DNA of 43,423 nt from Tubiluchus corallicola. Lineage: Eukaryota; Priapulida; Priapulimorpha; Priapulimorphida; Tubiluchidae. A model generated the notes under the pieces. That model did not search any database, was not told the DNA's origin, and was given only the letters and a program-made list of their open reading frames with translations. The position numbers were made by a program, and so were the translations under genes. The DNA lies in contig JAQGDQ010001384.1 of the NCBI GenBank assembly GCA_030141605.1, positions 1 through 43,423 on the forward strand, in the 5' to 3' direction. Shown here in pieces: positions 1-11,829 of the stretch. Numbering within the stretch: the first letter of the stretch is position 1; each line of letters begins with the position of its first letter.

Positions 1-2
1 CA

Positions 3-80
3 TTACAATAAAATCTGTTTACTTTATTAACATACTAACCATAAGTTTAGATATTTACAAAATTTTAGTCATAAACGTTA
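3..80. repeat. Dispersed repeat, copy 1 of 2
   Basis: This AT-rich segment closely resembles 2519-2600. Both share the order TTACAAT, a TGTTTA-TTTA-TAA core, and an end in ATTTACAAAATTTTA then TCATAAAC. No coding potential is seen. The element may continue left of the window, so its true boundary is unknown. Confidence 0.6.
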
Positions 81-98
81 GAATTAGTCAGAATTAGT

Positions 99-703
99 GC
101 TGCATCAGAGAAAATTTGTAAAATAATCTAATGTAAATTTAGATCAGTTTGCAAAATCCAAATTGAAATGCAAAAAAACTAGTTCTTATTGGCTGTTCAC
201 ATTCAGTAAAGTGGACAGGTTTACAACTTTATACAACAGTTTTCTACAGGAATAGTTCTAAATGCAAAATGAGTCAGACAGCCTGAATGCACCATGACTA
301 TTTTGTGATGCCAGTGGTGCAGACCGCTAAGAGCTCATCTAATTAGGTAAATTATTTAAGAAATTATTAAAAATCTAAATTCTGTTCTAGGCCAAGTTGT
401 ATGAGACCGACTCATTATTAGCCTAACACAAAGACGCTCGTTATAAAAGCTTAATAGTTAAAACTGAAAGTTATCTCACAAGATGGCGTCTTATTGTAGA
501 AGGTATTATGATGTATCTGATGCTGATGTTTAGAGTTTACAAAACTTCTTCATAATCACTGGGAACATGAAAAAGATGATCTAGAAGCATTCATGGATGT
601 AAATTCGAGGGTTTTGATCCCTCAGAGGTGAAGTGAAAAGTTATATATCTGGGTAGGCAAGAAAATCAAGAAAACCCAGAAATCAGAGAAAACAAATTGC
701 ATT
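99..703 (+). repeat. 605-bp direct repeat, copy 1
   Basis: Base-by-base reading shows near-identity to 5636-6241 in the same orientation, from GCTGCATCAGAGAAAATTTG to CAAATTGCATT. Only scattered substitutions and one or two single-base length changes separate the copies, about 5.5 kb apart. It has no long ORF. It contains a small hairpin, GAGGG-TTTTGAT-CCCTC. It could be a non-autonomous element or a segmental duplication. No clear target-site duplication or terminal inverted repeat is seen. Confidence 0.85.
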
Positions 704-807
704 CATGATCAGTCTGTTTCGTATGGGAGGATCACAGATCATGAAATTGACAGATGCAGGTGCATGTGGAATGGGGACTCAGGAAGAGCTGGGTCGGCCA
801 TTATTAT

Positions 808-1108
808 GGCCCTGAAATCACTCTGGGCTCTATTCTAGGCCCTTTCTTTTTCTTGTCTATATAAACGACATTATTCATAATATACAATGACAGTCATGGT
901 CCTGATATCACTCTGGGCTCTATCCTAGGCCCTTTCTTTTTCTTGTCTATATAAACGACATTATTCATAATATACAATCACAGTCATGGTCCTGATATCA
1001 GTCTGGGCTCTATCCTAGGCCCTTTCTTTTTCTTTGTCTATATAAACGACATTATTCATAATATACAGTGACCGCCATGGTCCTGATATCACTCTGGGCT
1101 CTATCCTG
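808..1108 (+). repeat. 90-bp tandem repeat made from a LINE RT motif (3.3 copies)
   Basis: Units start at 808, 898, 988 and 1079; the third has one extra T, and the fourth is only about 30 bp. In the + strand each unit reads as the LINE RT motif-B region with small frame breaks: a GSILGPF-like stretch, then in another frame YINDIIHN. That is the region around the conserved QGSxLGPLLFxxYINDI of non-LTR reverse transcriptases. A single RT fragment was therefore amplified in tandem. The units differ by few bases, so the amplification is fairly young. Confidence 0.8.
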
Positions 1109-2129
1109 CCTATTGATGACAAAATTTTGTGAAAAAACGGAGACGTTTTCTGCATTTCAGCACAACCATTTTCCCGGATCAGGAAAAGAAACTTGCCAGA
1201 AGGACGGTTTCTGAAGAAACATCAAATTTCTAAGAGGCAAATACGGAACAGAAGATTTTAGCTTCGTACCTCTTACGTTTATCTTACCAGCCCAGAAGGG
1301 TGGCGTTCAAAAGATATTTGGAAGAGAATCCCAAAGAAAGACAATGGATTTATAAACCGGTATTTACAACACTTACAATCTTGATATTTCTAAATAAATA
1401 TCAATTTGAAATTCACAGAAACAGTAGTGCTCTCATTCACTTAATGTAAAAATGTTGAAAAATTTCGTTCTGTTGTGCAAATAAACTGTAACAGGACAGA
1501 CAAGCTGATGAATATGTGAAATGGACCTCTTCCCAATAACATCTTTGGCTTAAACGAGAACTGGACCCTATCTTAAGGTATGGCACAAAACTATCTAATC
1601 TTCAAATTATTGAAAGGGAACATACTGTTCCTTCAAGAATGACTTACGTGCAAGAATTATTACACCAGAAACGTAATTTCATATTCACGTAAATTACTTC
1701 TAACCTTCTGCATGCATTTCGATAATTCGTTAGTGAGGTGGGCAAAAGCGTCTCCATCTCGACTAGTGCCTCCAACTCTAAATATGGTTCAATTGTGATG
1801 TGACATACACGTTCGAGAGCTCGTGTGTGAGCATAGCGGTAGACTTAAAATTTGAATTCTAAACTTAAACAAAATTTGCGGACTTTTTGTATATCACGAA
1901 AAATGTTGTACAGTTACTGTAGCAATGTGCACTTTTATTTCTGCTTTCGCAAGCACATGCAACACGCTCATGGAATGTTTGTGCTGTTGAAAAATACGTT
2001 CAGTTGTGATGTCATCACTACTTGTGCTCGATTAATCCCAAATTTTTAACCGCATGAACAGCCAATGATGTTTTAGCTCTTGTGTTAATGAAAATGTGTT
2101 AGACGCTTTTTAATTGTCAAATACAGATA
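1109..2129. other. No gene recognised
   Basis: AT-rich sequence with only short ORFs (the longest is 65 codons at 1852-2049, without coding character). I see no splice-bounded exon, RNA gene or clear mobile-element end. Confidence 0.5.
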
Positions 2130-2245
2130 TACAAATAACTGGAACTGTACCAGTTTGTAAATTTACCAGTGATGATGACAGCAGCAGCCTGTCGAAACGT
2201 TTGGCATGATTTTAACTTTATAATGTAAAAGTTTTAATAAAGTTG
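2130..2245 (+). mobile_element. Retroelement tail with hammerhead-like core, copy 1
   Basis: This shares TTTGTAAATTT, then TGATGATGACAGCAGCAGC, then GAAACGTTTGGCAT and a TTTTAATAAA-type tail with 36210-36310. TGATGA, a GACAG/CTGTC stem and GAAAC in that order resemble the hammerhead ribozyme core found at the ends of Penelope-like elements. The base expected to be C before TGATGA is G, and an extra T precedes the stem, so activity is unlikely. The element class is inferred, not proven. Confidence 0.4.
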
Positions 2246-2952
2246 CGTAACTTTTAACTATAAATGTTTTTAATTCTCTGTAATAAAAATACAGAATCAT
2301 TTTAATCGAGCATAAGATCTGAAATCAGAAAAAAATCCGATCCGTGATCCATATATCGATCAAGAGCTCTTAAAAGTGAGACTGCGTCTGGCAACAGCGC
2401 ATTATTTCCGTTTTTCAAATGAAGAAGAAGTATTTCTACTTTTAAAAATGACTTGAAAATTTCTGATGTTAGCATTTTTACAAGAGTGCTATACTCCTCA
2501 GAACAGGAAAAATAACCCTTACAATCAAATCTCTGTTTATTTTACTAATATAGTAACTATAAGCTTTAAACATTTACAAAATTTTATTCATAAACTGTCA
2601 TTATTGTCTTATTAGATGTCTCATTGAGAGAGTGGCTAACCTCGATAACTTATAGTTCTTTCACCACCCTTTAACCACTAATCAATAATCGCTTTTGCAC
2701 TTTGTAATATTATTGTATGTTGTACAGGTTTATAAATCTCTTAGTTGTGTATTTTGCCATTTCAAAAATGGTGATAAACTAATAAACTTATTTACTTGCT
2801 TACTTAAACATCATCACACTGCCCACTGGGCAACCCCTATAAGCTGCAGCTTCCCTGGTCTCCCTAAAACATACATAATCTAATGTTGTTGTTTATGTTA
2901 ACAAATTGACAAGCGGACACATTTCTACAATTTACCGTCTGTTAAACTGCAC
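2246..2952. other. No gene recognised; holds repeat copy 2519-2600
   Basis: AT-rich sequence. The only recognisable piece is the second copy of the dispersed repeat described at 3-80. The short ORF at 2695-2883 has no recognisable domain. Confidence 0.5.
2519..2600. repeat. Dispersed repeat, copy 2 of 2
   Basis: Partner of 3-80 in the same orientation, with substitutions spread along its length. Confidence 0.6.
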
Positions 2953-3273
2953 GTGGGGTACATTTTGCTGAGTCCAGCATTAAGTACCCATGTAAAATAT
3001 TGCATAGAGGGTGCCCAAAAAGAATCTTTTCGTATCACATTAGAATTTCTATTGCAATGGGAAGAGATACAAGAACCACAAGAACAAATAGAAATAAATG
3101 TTCAATATAAACAACTTAAACAAACATTGACTAAGAGAATAGGTAATTTTATAACAAATTCTATTGCAAGATTGGTGACCCGGGAAACACATGCAGTTCA
3201 AGCTTTAGGCTTAGAAATAGGTTTTTCACATTTAGATATTGCTGGTTGTGAGTGGGGAAATTGTGTTATTTAA
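2953..3273 (+). CDS. Unrecognised open reading frame, possible exon or remnant
   Basis: An open frame of about 106 codons with protein-like composition and no in-frame ATG; its first codon here is GTG, so it is an exon or a remnant rather than a whole gene. A possible splice acceptor (TGCTGAGTCCAG) ends at 2977. The part from codon about 65 reads SIARLVTRE, then QALGLEIGF, then LDIAGCEW. This loosely recalls helices 1-3 of a death-fold domain (a leucine-glycine-leucine turn followed by a DI..CE stretch), but the match is weak. The frame ends in TAA just before a TG-rich tract. Function unknown. Confidence 0.3.
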   Translation: MGYILLSPALSTHVKYCIEGAQKESFRITLEFLLQWEEIQEPQEQIEINVQYKQLKQTLTKRIGNFITNSIARLVTRETHAVQALGLEIGFSHLDIAGCEWGNCVI

Positions 3274-3314
3274 GTATTTATTTTTGGTGAGTATGCTTGT
3301 ATGAATGTTTGAGT

Positions 3315-3362
3315 TGGTGTGTGCGCGAGCGTGCGTGTGTGTGTGTGTTTGTTTGTGTGTAT
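3315..3362. repeat. TG-rich simple repeat
   Basis: Mixed GTGTGT/GCGTGT/TTTG tract. It creates a spurious reverse-strand ORF rich in Thr and His. Confidence 0.8.
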
Positions 3363-3584
3363 GTTATGATTATTTGTGTTTTGTGCTTGACTAATTTGTT
3401 GTTCATAGGTTGTATGTAAGTGTGAGTGCTAGTGATATATTTAGCAGCTTTTATATAAAAATTTGCTGAGTTGTTTAGTTTTGTAGTGTGTGCTTGTGTT
3501 AGTGAGATTGTTTGTATCATAGGGTTTGTATGGGTGACTGGACTTGAGGCTGCTACAAAGCTTTAACTTAATAGTGTTAATAAG

Positions 3585-4366
3585 TTGGGAATGAGCTGTT
3601 GTGGTTGTTGGTGGGTAACAGTTGTTTTGGTGGTCCCTGCTCTAGTGAGTTCCTGTTGTGGCCAAGTTTTTTATGCGCCATTGCATATTCTTGTAGTTAA
3701 AAGGTACTACGTCGAACAAATTATATATGTTAAAAGACATACACGAATGGCAAGGAAAAGTTGCACGCTTTGCAAAAGTGCAAAAAATCCAGTAAATAAA
3801 AATCAGCTACTCGTATGAAAGGTGCTTCAAAAACATAGGCAAACGACGAATATGGGAAATGATGGACACGAGGCGGCAGAAATTGTGTTTCCCGACTTCG
3901 TACTTGTTGGTGATCCAGATGCCGAACGATATAAACAAATGCTAATTGCCTTGCAAATAAAAGCCAAAAATGACGAAAAAGAGAGTAAAGACAGTGGAAC
4001 TCTCTGAACTACTCTCTGAAAAGAAAGCGAAATGTAAGCAACCAAACAAGTGATAGTTCCTCCAAAGTTCACAGTCACTCAGATGAACCAAGTCAAACTT
4101 TGCTTGGGAACGGAGACACCTCCTCATCGAAACACGGGAATAACGACCTTCCATCGCAGGGCGAAACCTTGCAGGAAAAGGAAACTTGCAATGCCACAAT
4201 AACTGTGAATCAAAGAAGGAAAAATCATAAGACCATACATGCAACCAATCAAACGCTAGTCCTGGGAGACTCAAGGACCGTATACTTAAATCCAAAGGAC
4301 ATCGGGCAAAACGTCCAGCTGATGACGGGGAATTGGGCGCCACCCTCATTGGAGGAGAGATTTTGA
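3585..4366 (+). pseudogene. Decayed ORF cluster, possible retroelement ORF1 remnant
   Basis: Three short + strand frames follow each other with frame changes (3585-3818, 3822-4007, 4100-4366). The first ends in a basic stretch with a C-x2-C pair (SCTLCKSAKN). The second is acidic, then lysine-rich. The third carries TLVLGDSR near its end, which resembles the GDS block of the SGNH-esterase-like ORF1 proteins of some CR1-type LINEs. The reading stays open in the third frame well upstream of 4100 (a serine-rich stretch from about 4050). No RT follows, so this would be an isolated 5' fragment. The assignment is tentative. Confidence 0.3.
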
Positions 4367-5635
4367 GGTGGGGTTGGGGTCTTTCTCATTTACATGAAAA
4401 TTAAAACTTTCTCCCCATTCGTTCGTATAAAAACTAAAATTTTACCGCAATTGTAATCAGCCGCATTTCCCGGTAAAGAAATCTTCACGAATTTTTTCCT
4501 ATAAAAAGGCTGCACACTGATAATGCAATCGCTTACATGGTTACTTTGGAACGAGATACTTCTGAAAAGGGAGAATGAAATGTTTACATTTCTGTAAAGC
4601 GTTTGAAGCAGAATATTATGATGTTTTAAATAGTATGTAAAAGTATGTGGTGCATGGAACACGAATGGTTATTTTCTGCACATAAGAAAAGCAAAAAAAA
4701 AAAACATTGTAACCACTGAGTCTTAAAGAAAATGTGGTGTCTTTGCTGATCAGTTACATGGGCTATGACACTTACACTGAACATTTACTCGTTTTACTAT
4801 ACAATTTGCCAAAGATTGAAAACTGTCTGAAAAGCAACGTGAAAAGTTTACCAGTCAAATCTCTTTTGAAGAAATTGCAGTGTCACTGGATAAGAGTGAG
4901 TTTATGTATAACATTACGGTGGCTTCAATAGTAAAAGCATACATTCTAACACATTTGTTACATGCCACTTCTGATATCAGCATTACTATTTCCTCTTTCC
5001 AATCTGGCCTTCCCTGTTGGAGTCACTTGTCATGTTACAATCTTAAGCTGATGAGCCTACCTCTGTAAAACTGTTTTAAAAAAGAGATTACTTTTACTAA
5101 ACCATCGCAGATGATGTGACTTTGAATAAATGTAAAGAAAAGTTTTAAACATAAAGAAACACACACGTATATGGTCGTTAGCATTGCTTATATTTTTTAT
5201 ATTCGCATCAGTTTTTGCCAATTGCTCAGTGCAGCATGAAAATTGTTTAAAAATATAGGAGAATTTAAAACATTGATGAAGCTTTGTATGGTGAAAATAT
5301 GTTGTAGTTATCAAAACACTTTCTCATTGCTAATAAGATCTTTCAGATCAATGAGTCGTAATATTTACAGTCAGCTAACTATTGGCTATTCTGCAAATGT
5401 TTCTTTTTGCATTTTTGTTCAAATTGATTTTTTTTAAATATTGATTTACAGAAGTAGGCAAACTTGAAAAGCCAAGGCTCTTTGGTCTCCCTTAAGCCAT
5501 TCATCATATAGTAAGTCTGTGTGTTCCACAGATTCTTGCTACATTTGGCAGCATCTATCTAGAATTTAAAGGACTTCATGTGAGCAGACATCTTAAATGA
5601 TGTGTAAGACGATGCAATTAAAGTTTTGATTTAGA
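4367..5635. other. No gene recognised
   Basis: AT-rich, with short ORFs on both strands that have no domain or splice context. No repeat structure was seen. Confidence 0.5.
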
Positions 5636-6241
5636 GCTGCATCAGAGAAAATTTGTAAAATAATCTAATGTAAATTTAGATCAGTTTGCAAAATCCAAAT
5701 TGAAATGCAAAAAAACTAGTTTTCATTGGCTGTTCACATTCAGTAAAGTAGACAGGTTTACAATTTTATACAATGGTTTTCTACAGGAATAGTTCTAAAT
5801 GCAAAATGAGTCAGACAGCCTGAATGCACCATGACTATTTTGTGATGCCAGTGGTGCAGACCGCTAAGAGCTCATCTAATTAGGTAAATTATTTAAGAAA
5901 TTATTAAAAATCTGAATTCTGTTCTAGGCCAAGTTGTATGAGACCGACTCATTATTAGACTGACACAAAGACGGTCATTATAAAAGCATAAATAGTTAAA
6001 ACTGAAAGTTATCTCACAAGATGGCGTCTTATTGTAGAAGGTATTATGATGTATCTGATGCTGATGTTTAGAGTTTACAAAACTTCTTCATAATCACTGG
6101 GAACATGGAAAAGATGATCTAGAAGCATTCATGGATGTAAATTCGAGGGTTTTGATCCCTCAGAGGTGAAGTGAAAAGTTATATATCTGGGTAGGCAAGA
6201 AAATCAAGAAGACCCAGAAATCAGAGAAGACAAATTGCATT
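5636..6241 (+). repeat. 605-bp direct repeat, copy 2
   Basis: Same unit as 99-703. Homology stops exactly at CAAATTGCATT (6241), where the 5' part of LINE-A begins. The right edge of the repeat is therefore either a true element boundary or the LINE-A insertion point. In copy 1 the corresponding edge leads, about 100 bp later, into the RT-derived tandem repeat. Confidence 0.85.
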
Positions 6242-6859
6242 ACGCATGCGTGTGCTGTAGTAAGTTGCTCAGAATTTTTCGTAGGAAAAAAATTTAGAAA
6301 AATGATTGATTCTTCGTTGATCAGTTAAATTTTTTTAAACTGGATATTTTTGTGACACATAATGATGCCTGCCGCTATGACGTCTGAGACGAAAATAAGC
6401 AAAACAAGACGTCGAAATCAGACGCAAATAGTTGTGAAGTGAGAGTCAACACCCGCAGTACATCCAAACAAGCATCAAACATGGCGGCTCCCGTAAGCTC
6501 AAACGTACAGTCAGAAGATAGAACTGGCGTCCAAGATAGAGGCGGATCTAACGAAGATTTTGAGGTAAAGTCCATGTTAATGGATATATCTGGAAAAATT
6601 GATGCCAAGTATGAGCAGATACTGAATTGTATTTTTGATTTAAAGACAGAAGTCAATGAGATTACGTCAAGCCAACGGTATATCTCAGATCGCTTTGACA
6701 GTTTTGAGAAATCCATGACAGATGTCTCTGCAAAATGTGAAAAACTTTGCTCCGAAAATGCTGCTCTAAAAAGTACAGTATGTTCTCTTCAAGAGGAAAT
6801 TAGAAAACTTCAGGAAAAGCAGGATGACCTTGAACAATATGAAAGGCGAGATTGTCAAA

Positions 6860-6927
6860 TTTTTACTGGTGAACCTGTTACCATGGACGCTAATTTTTAC
6901 TGGTGAACCTGTTACCAGGGATGAAGA
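6860..6927 (+). repeat. 34-bp tandem duplication inside LINE-A ORF1
   Basis: The sequence TTTTTACTGGTGAACCTGTT starts at 6860 and again at 6894, with near-identical following bases. Thirty-four is not a multiple of three, so the duplication alone breaks ORF1. Confidence 0.85.
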
Positions 6928-7107
6928 TACATCCAATATTGTAGAGCGACTTGCTTATCATATGGGACTAAATGTGACATGCAAGGATATAAGTATTTCA
7001 CATCGTCTCAAAGCAAGGAATGATGGAAAGCCACCATCCATTATTGCAAAATTCATACGCAGATAAACAAGAGATGAACTGTATGCGAGGTGCAAGAATA
7101 AAATTAC

Positions 7108-7139
7108 TGCAGACCAGTTAGGATTCTGACTGGTCTGCA
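7108..7139. repeat. Perfect 11-bp inverted repeat (hairpin) in ORF1
   Basis: TGCAGACCAGT (7108-7118) and ACTGGTCTGCA (7129-7139) are exact reverse complements around a 10-nt loop. The right arm and loop interrupt the ORF1 reading just where a family member would continue towards the YINESLTP block. This suggests a small inverted templated insertion. Confidence 0.8.
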
Positions 7140-7388
7140 CCCACCTAATCTACATTAATGAAAGTCTTACGCCACAACGACGTGATCTGTATAGGAGTTG
7201 TTTGGACTTCAAGAAGGCGCACAACTATAAGTTCCTCTGGACTCGAAATGGCAGTATCTATCTACGTAAGGCGGAGTCTACTGGGGTCATCAATATCCGT
7301 TCGAAAAATGACTTGGATAAAGTAACGTAAATGCTGGTATGCTTTAATTTAAAGTATTATACCTGATATTGATGGCTACGAAAATTAA

Positions 7389-9900
7389 ATGGCTACTAGG
7401 CAGTATTATTGTACTTTTTGTGATAAACAAATTAAAAGTAATCAAGCTGCAATATTCTGTGACATCTGTCTAGTGTGGTGCCATCATAAGTGCACCACTC
7501 TAACACTTAATGACTTCTACACTTTAGGTCAAACAAATGAACCATTTTACTGTGTTACTTGCTTAAAAGCAGTCTTCCCATTTCAATATTTGGAAGACAC
7601 AGAGATTCACGAACCTTGTCAGCTTGATTTTGTACTTAATTCAATTTATAATTTACCTAATTTAACTGAACTTTCTACTTTAAGTTCTTTTTCAAACGAT
7701 GAGCTTGACCTCTATAATATCCTACCAACATATGACAGTCCGTACTTTAAGCTTGATACGCTTTGTAGCAGTACAGAACTGACTTCAACAAATGCTGATT
7801 TCAGTTTTGTGCATTTTAATACTAACAGCCTCCATAGGTACTTTACCAATATGTATGATGTTATTACACATTTCCAACAAAAACCACAAATCATAGCAAT
7901 CTCTGAAACAAGGATTACTCCGAATACCACATTTTTATGTAATAAACCTGGTTATACTTTTATACATCACACTCAAACACACATGCTGGGGGGGGGGGGG
8001 TGCCTATATATAAGCAATCTGTTGAAATAAAATTCCAACAAAAATATGCAAGTCGAAAATCTTTGGATTAACGTTGAATACAATCTAAAACAAAAAACAT
8101 TATTTTTGCTGTTATATATAGGCACCCCAACAATGATGTATTACCCTTTCACAAAGAGATGGAGCGTAAACTGGCATACATTAACAGATCAGCCGTGAAA
8201 TGTTACATATGTGGAGATATAAATATTAACTTGCTACAACACGAAGAAAAACAATACATTGCTGACTAGATTTCCATGCTATTTTCTAACTATTTTGTAC
8301 CAGTAATTACGCGTCCCACTAGACTCACTCAGTTCACAAAAACTCTTATCGATCATGTTTACACCAATGATATGAGTCAATATATTGTGCCTGGTATTAT
8401 TCTGTATGAAATTGCCAATCATTTGCCAATTTTTTGTATTGTCAAATCTTCACTGTTACACAAAAAGAAACTCACCTACTAAATACGTGACCAATGTAAA
8501 TTTAATAAAGATAAATTTATTGAAGACCTAAAAAATAAATTTATGAAAACTGATATAACTCAGCTCCCAACTCATGACTCTTTCTCTGTCTTTATGCACA
8601 CTTACAGTCATGTTCTTAATACTCATGCATCAATCAAAACTCTGTCACGTAGAGAAAAGTTAACATGGTCCAAACCTTGGATAACTCCTGCTATTTTAAT
8701 ATCTATTAAAACCAAAAGTAAATTATACAAAACACATAAATTATCCAATAGTTTATTTAAAAGAAATTATTATAAAATATATTCAAATAATTTGAATAGA
8801 ATTAAAGAGGCTTCTAAAAAAAGTACTATTCTCAAATAATTCAAAACAATAAAAATAATATGAAAAAAATGTGGTCTACTTTCAATGATATATGTAACAA
8901 GACTAAAAGCAACAGGAATAAAATAAATAAAGTTACAGTTAATGGCCTTGAAATAACTGACCAAGGTAGTATAGCAGAGACTTTTAATGAATATTTTGCT
9001 TCTATAGGTTCAAATATGAAAAATAAAATCCCACAAGTTTCAAATTCCTTCCAATCATATCTGGGGCTAGAAAATCCACACTCTCTTTTTCTTGACCCTG
9101 TTACAGCACCTGAAATTGAATTGTTAATTAATAGACTAAATGAACAGAAATCACCTGGATCTGAAAAAATACCAGTATATTACTACAAAATTGCGAAGGA
9201 ATTATTATGTCCTCTGTTAACTACATTATTCAATAAATCTATTTCCACCGGTATATTTCCAGATATTCTAAAAATAGCTAAGATTGTTCCAGTACACAAA
9301 AATGGCCCTGTTGTTAATATTTCAAATTACAGACCAATCTCCTTACTTTCTCCTGTTGCAAAGATATACGAAAAAATTTTATACATTCGCCTAGAGAATT
9401 TTTTAAACAAACATAATATATTAAACATCTACCAATGTTGCTTCAGAAAAAGCTATTCCACTTGTCCTTCTGTATCTGAATTGTGTGACAGAATTAATGA
9501 GGACTTAGATAAAAAAAAGCACATTTGTGATATTTTTCTGGATTTATTTAAGGCATTTGATACTGTCCAGCACAATATATTGACTCATAAGCTTGCTCAT
9601 TATGGTATTCGGGGTAATGCGCTGTCACTCTTCACGTCGTATTTAGAAAATCGGAAACACTTTACTGCAATTGATGATAATGAATCACAGAGAATAAATA
9701 TTACTTGTGGATTACCACAGGGATCAACGCTTGGTCCATTATATTATATGTTAACGATCTACATTTGACATCCAATTTTCATACCAGATCGTTTGCAGAT
9801 GACACAAACCTGTTTATGGCTAATCAAAATCTTAAAAATCTCGAACATAATGTTAATGCTGAAATTAAAAAAATGATGTTTGAATGAAGGCAAATCAGTT
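7389..9900 (+). pseudogene. LINE-A ORF2 (PHD, endonuclease, reverse transcriptase), broken and 3'-truncated
   Basis: ORF2 nicks target DNA and primes reverse transcription there. Residues 8-58 form a C4HC3 PHD-type zinc finger (C8, C11, C24, C27, H32, C35, C55, C58). The endonuclease follows: HFNTNSL, the ISET glutamate block, a GGGG block on a 13-G run (7988-8000), and CGDININLL. Its terminal SDH is changed to ANH. Nonsense codons lie at about 8028, 8267, 8480 and 8837, with a frameshift near 8105. RT blocks are well kept: SNYRPISLLS, FLDLFKAFDTV (motif A), GLPQGSTLGPL (motif B), then a frameshift near 9740 and SFADDTNLF (motif C). The thumb and C-terminal part are absent. The copy is not functional. 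Confidence 0.9.
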
Positions 9901-9910
9901 AAGTGTCAAC

Positions 9911-9940
9911 TATATATAAATGTATATATATATATATATG
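9911..9940. repeat. TA-dinucleotide tract at the LINE-A / F2 junction
   Basis: TATATA-rich run in which LINE-A ends and the F2 element begins. Confidence 0.85.
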
Positions 9941-10289
9941 ATAAAATGGTTTTCTTGAATTATTCAAAATTGATAAACAAATTATTTACCACCCAAGGAG
10001 TTGAGCTCTCATTTGTCACTATTTCGTTTATAAATGACAGGAGACAAAAGATAGAAAATAGTGGGAACAAAATTTCAGTGAATTCTTAGTAATAACGCAA
10101 AATAGTAAAAGTTTCATTTCTATTTTACTTCATTTTTTACTTCAAGGCTTCTCTGTTGAAAAGGTCATAAATGTTGTCACAATCTCGTCAAGCAGAAACT
10201 TCAGATAATCGATGACGCACGTGCTAAAAATCATAATTTGAGTCTAAGAGGTTCTTGACCGAACCAACAGCTTAAGGTTTGCCTTACCT

Positions 10290-10620
<331 letters not shown>

Positions 10621-10852
10621 GACTAACGGTATAACCTATAGACTGACTGACTGACTAATTATTTTGAGGTAACAGTTAGGTAAATTGAAAGTGAGATAAT
10701 GGAGTTTCTACCACCATCAAACATTGTCATGTAAAATTAATCATGTGGGACAACATTTTTTTAGAATTTGAATAAAAAGGATTAAAATATTTTAAAATGA
10801 ATCAAAAAATAAATTCCACTGGCATTAATTTTAAATCTAGAACAATTTATAA

Positions 10853-10859
10853 CATCATC

Positions 10860-10891
<32 letters not shown>

Positions 10892-10920
10892 CATCGTCGT
10901 CGTCGTCGTCGTCGTTGTTG
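10853..10920. repeat. (CAT)n-(CGT)n trinucleotide tract
   Basis: ATC/CAT repeats switch to GTC/CGT repeats. The inverted copy at about 40045-40085 has the complementary GAC/GAT tract. Confidence 0.95.
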
Positions 10921-11225
10921 TTTTAGTTTTTCAAAAAATAGTAATATATCAACACAATCAGTAACGGAAGGAGATTTACCTTGAGATGATAATTTGGCCA
11001 GTAACATTTTCTACTATTTCAGATTACAACACTCAACACGTACGAGACGCATCATAAATAACATGGAACCCGCCTTTCCCTGATTTCAATTGACAAGATT
11101 TATGATTTTATTGCTGCCGACAGAGGCAAGGCAATGAACGACCTTCACATAAAACTAGTAGCTATTAAAATGATAAAGTTTTGAGACCGCTTTTCAGGGC
11201 TTTTTTCTACATTTCATAAATAGAT

Positions 11226-11829
11226 AAGAATTTCTTTGGTCCAGCTAAAACAGCAACTTTTATTCTTTCTTTTTCTCTTATTTTTTCTTTTCAGTTTCTT
11301 TTTTGCCTTTTCTTTTGTTTCATTAATTTTTATTGTCATTGATTCAAAAATATATATCATGAATGCCTTCAGCAATGCGCTTTAGTAATAGTCGCCAGTT
11401 TAAGAGGAAAGATTAAAAACTTGTTAAATGTATCAAAGTGATGAATCGTGACTGGATTTTAAAATGTTTTAAAGGATTTATTTCCCACAAAACGCTTGTT
11501 CAGAACTAAAGTTTATGACATTTGCCTGGAGGACATGTCTGAGATTTCTGAAAGATTTGTGTTTCATTGTAGACTAATGTTACATGAGAGTGGCTGGAGT
11601 GGAAATTAGAATAAAATTCCAATGTTCCCGACTTCCCACAGCTCAATAAATGAAATGTCAGGGTTCTGCTGGAGGCTAATCTATACACGCGTAACTCTTA
11701 TCCTACACAACTGTGTCTAGAGTGAAGATTAATACCTGCGTGCAGGTTGAAATCAATGTCAGAAGTTATTATCTTAAAATTTGTGCCAACAGCTAGTAAA
11801 ATGAAATTTCAGACAAAAGTGTTAAAAAA
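11226..11829. other. No gene recognised between F2 copies
   Basis: AT-rich with T-rich runs near 11250-11330. No ORF of note, splice context or repeat partner seen. Confidence 0.5.

Larger units (their letters stand above)
6439..7330 (+). pseudogene. LINE-A ORF1 (coiled-coil RNA-binding protein), broken
   Basis: ORF1 proteins coat LINE RNA and act as chaperones in the RNP. Codons 1-140 from 6439 are polar, then a heptad-rich coiled coil (about residues 50-133) ending in the LEQYERRD signature that precedes the RNA-binding domain. The next block reads EDTSNIVERLAYHMGL, DISISHRL and PSIIAKFIRR, the usual C-terminal order of this family. A 34-bp tandem duplication (6860-6927) shifts the frame. 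Stop codons at about 7064 and 7126 interrupt the rest, which continues recognisably (YINESLTPQRRDLYR, FLWTRNGSIYLRK) to TAA at about 7330. The 6439 start is GTG; an in-frame ATG lies at 6481. The true start is uncertain. Confidence 0.75.
6242..9915 (+). mobile_element. LINE-A: broken non-LTR retrotransposon (CR1/L2-like)
   Basis: The layout is a short 5' leader, ORF1 (coiled coil plus RNA-binding domain), then ORF2 (PHD finger, AP-type endonuclease, reverse transcriptase). Every ORF has frameshifts and nonsense codons. The body stops about 35 codons after the catalytic FADD motif and runs straight into a TA-dinucleotide tract, so the 3' part of ORF2 and the 3' UTR are missing. That is unusual, because LINE copies normally lose the 5' end. 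ORF1 and the PHD-bearing ORF2 suggest the CR1/L2 group; the clade was not tested. Confidence 0.85.
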
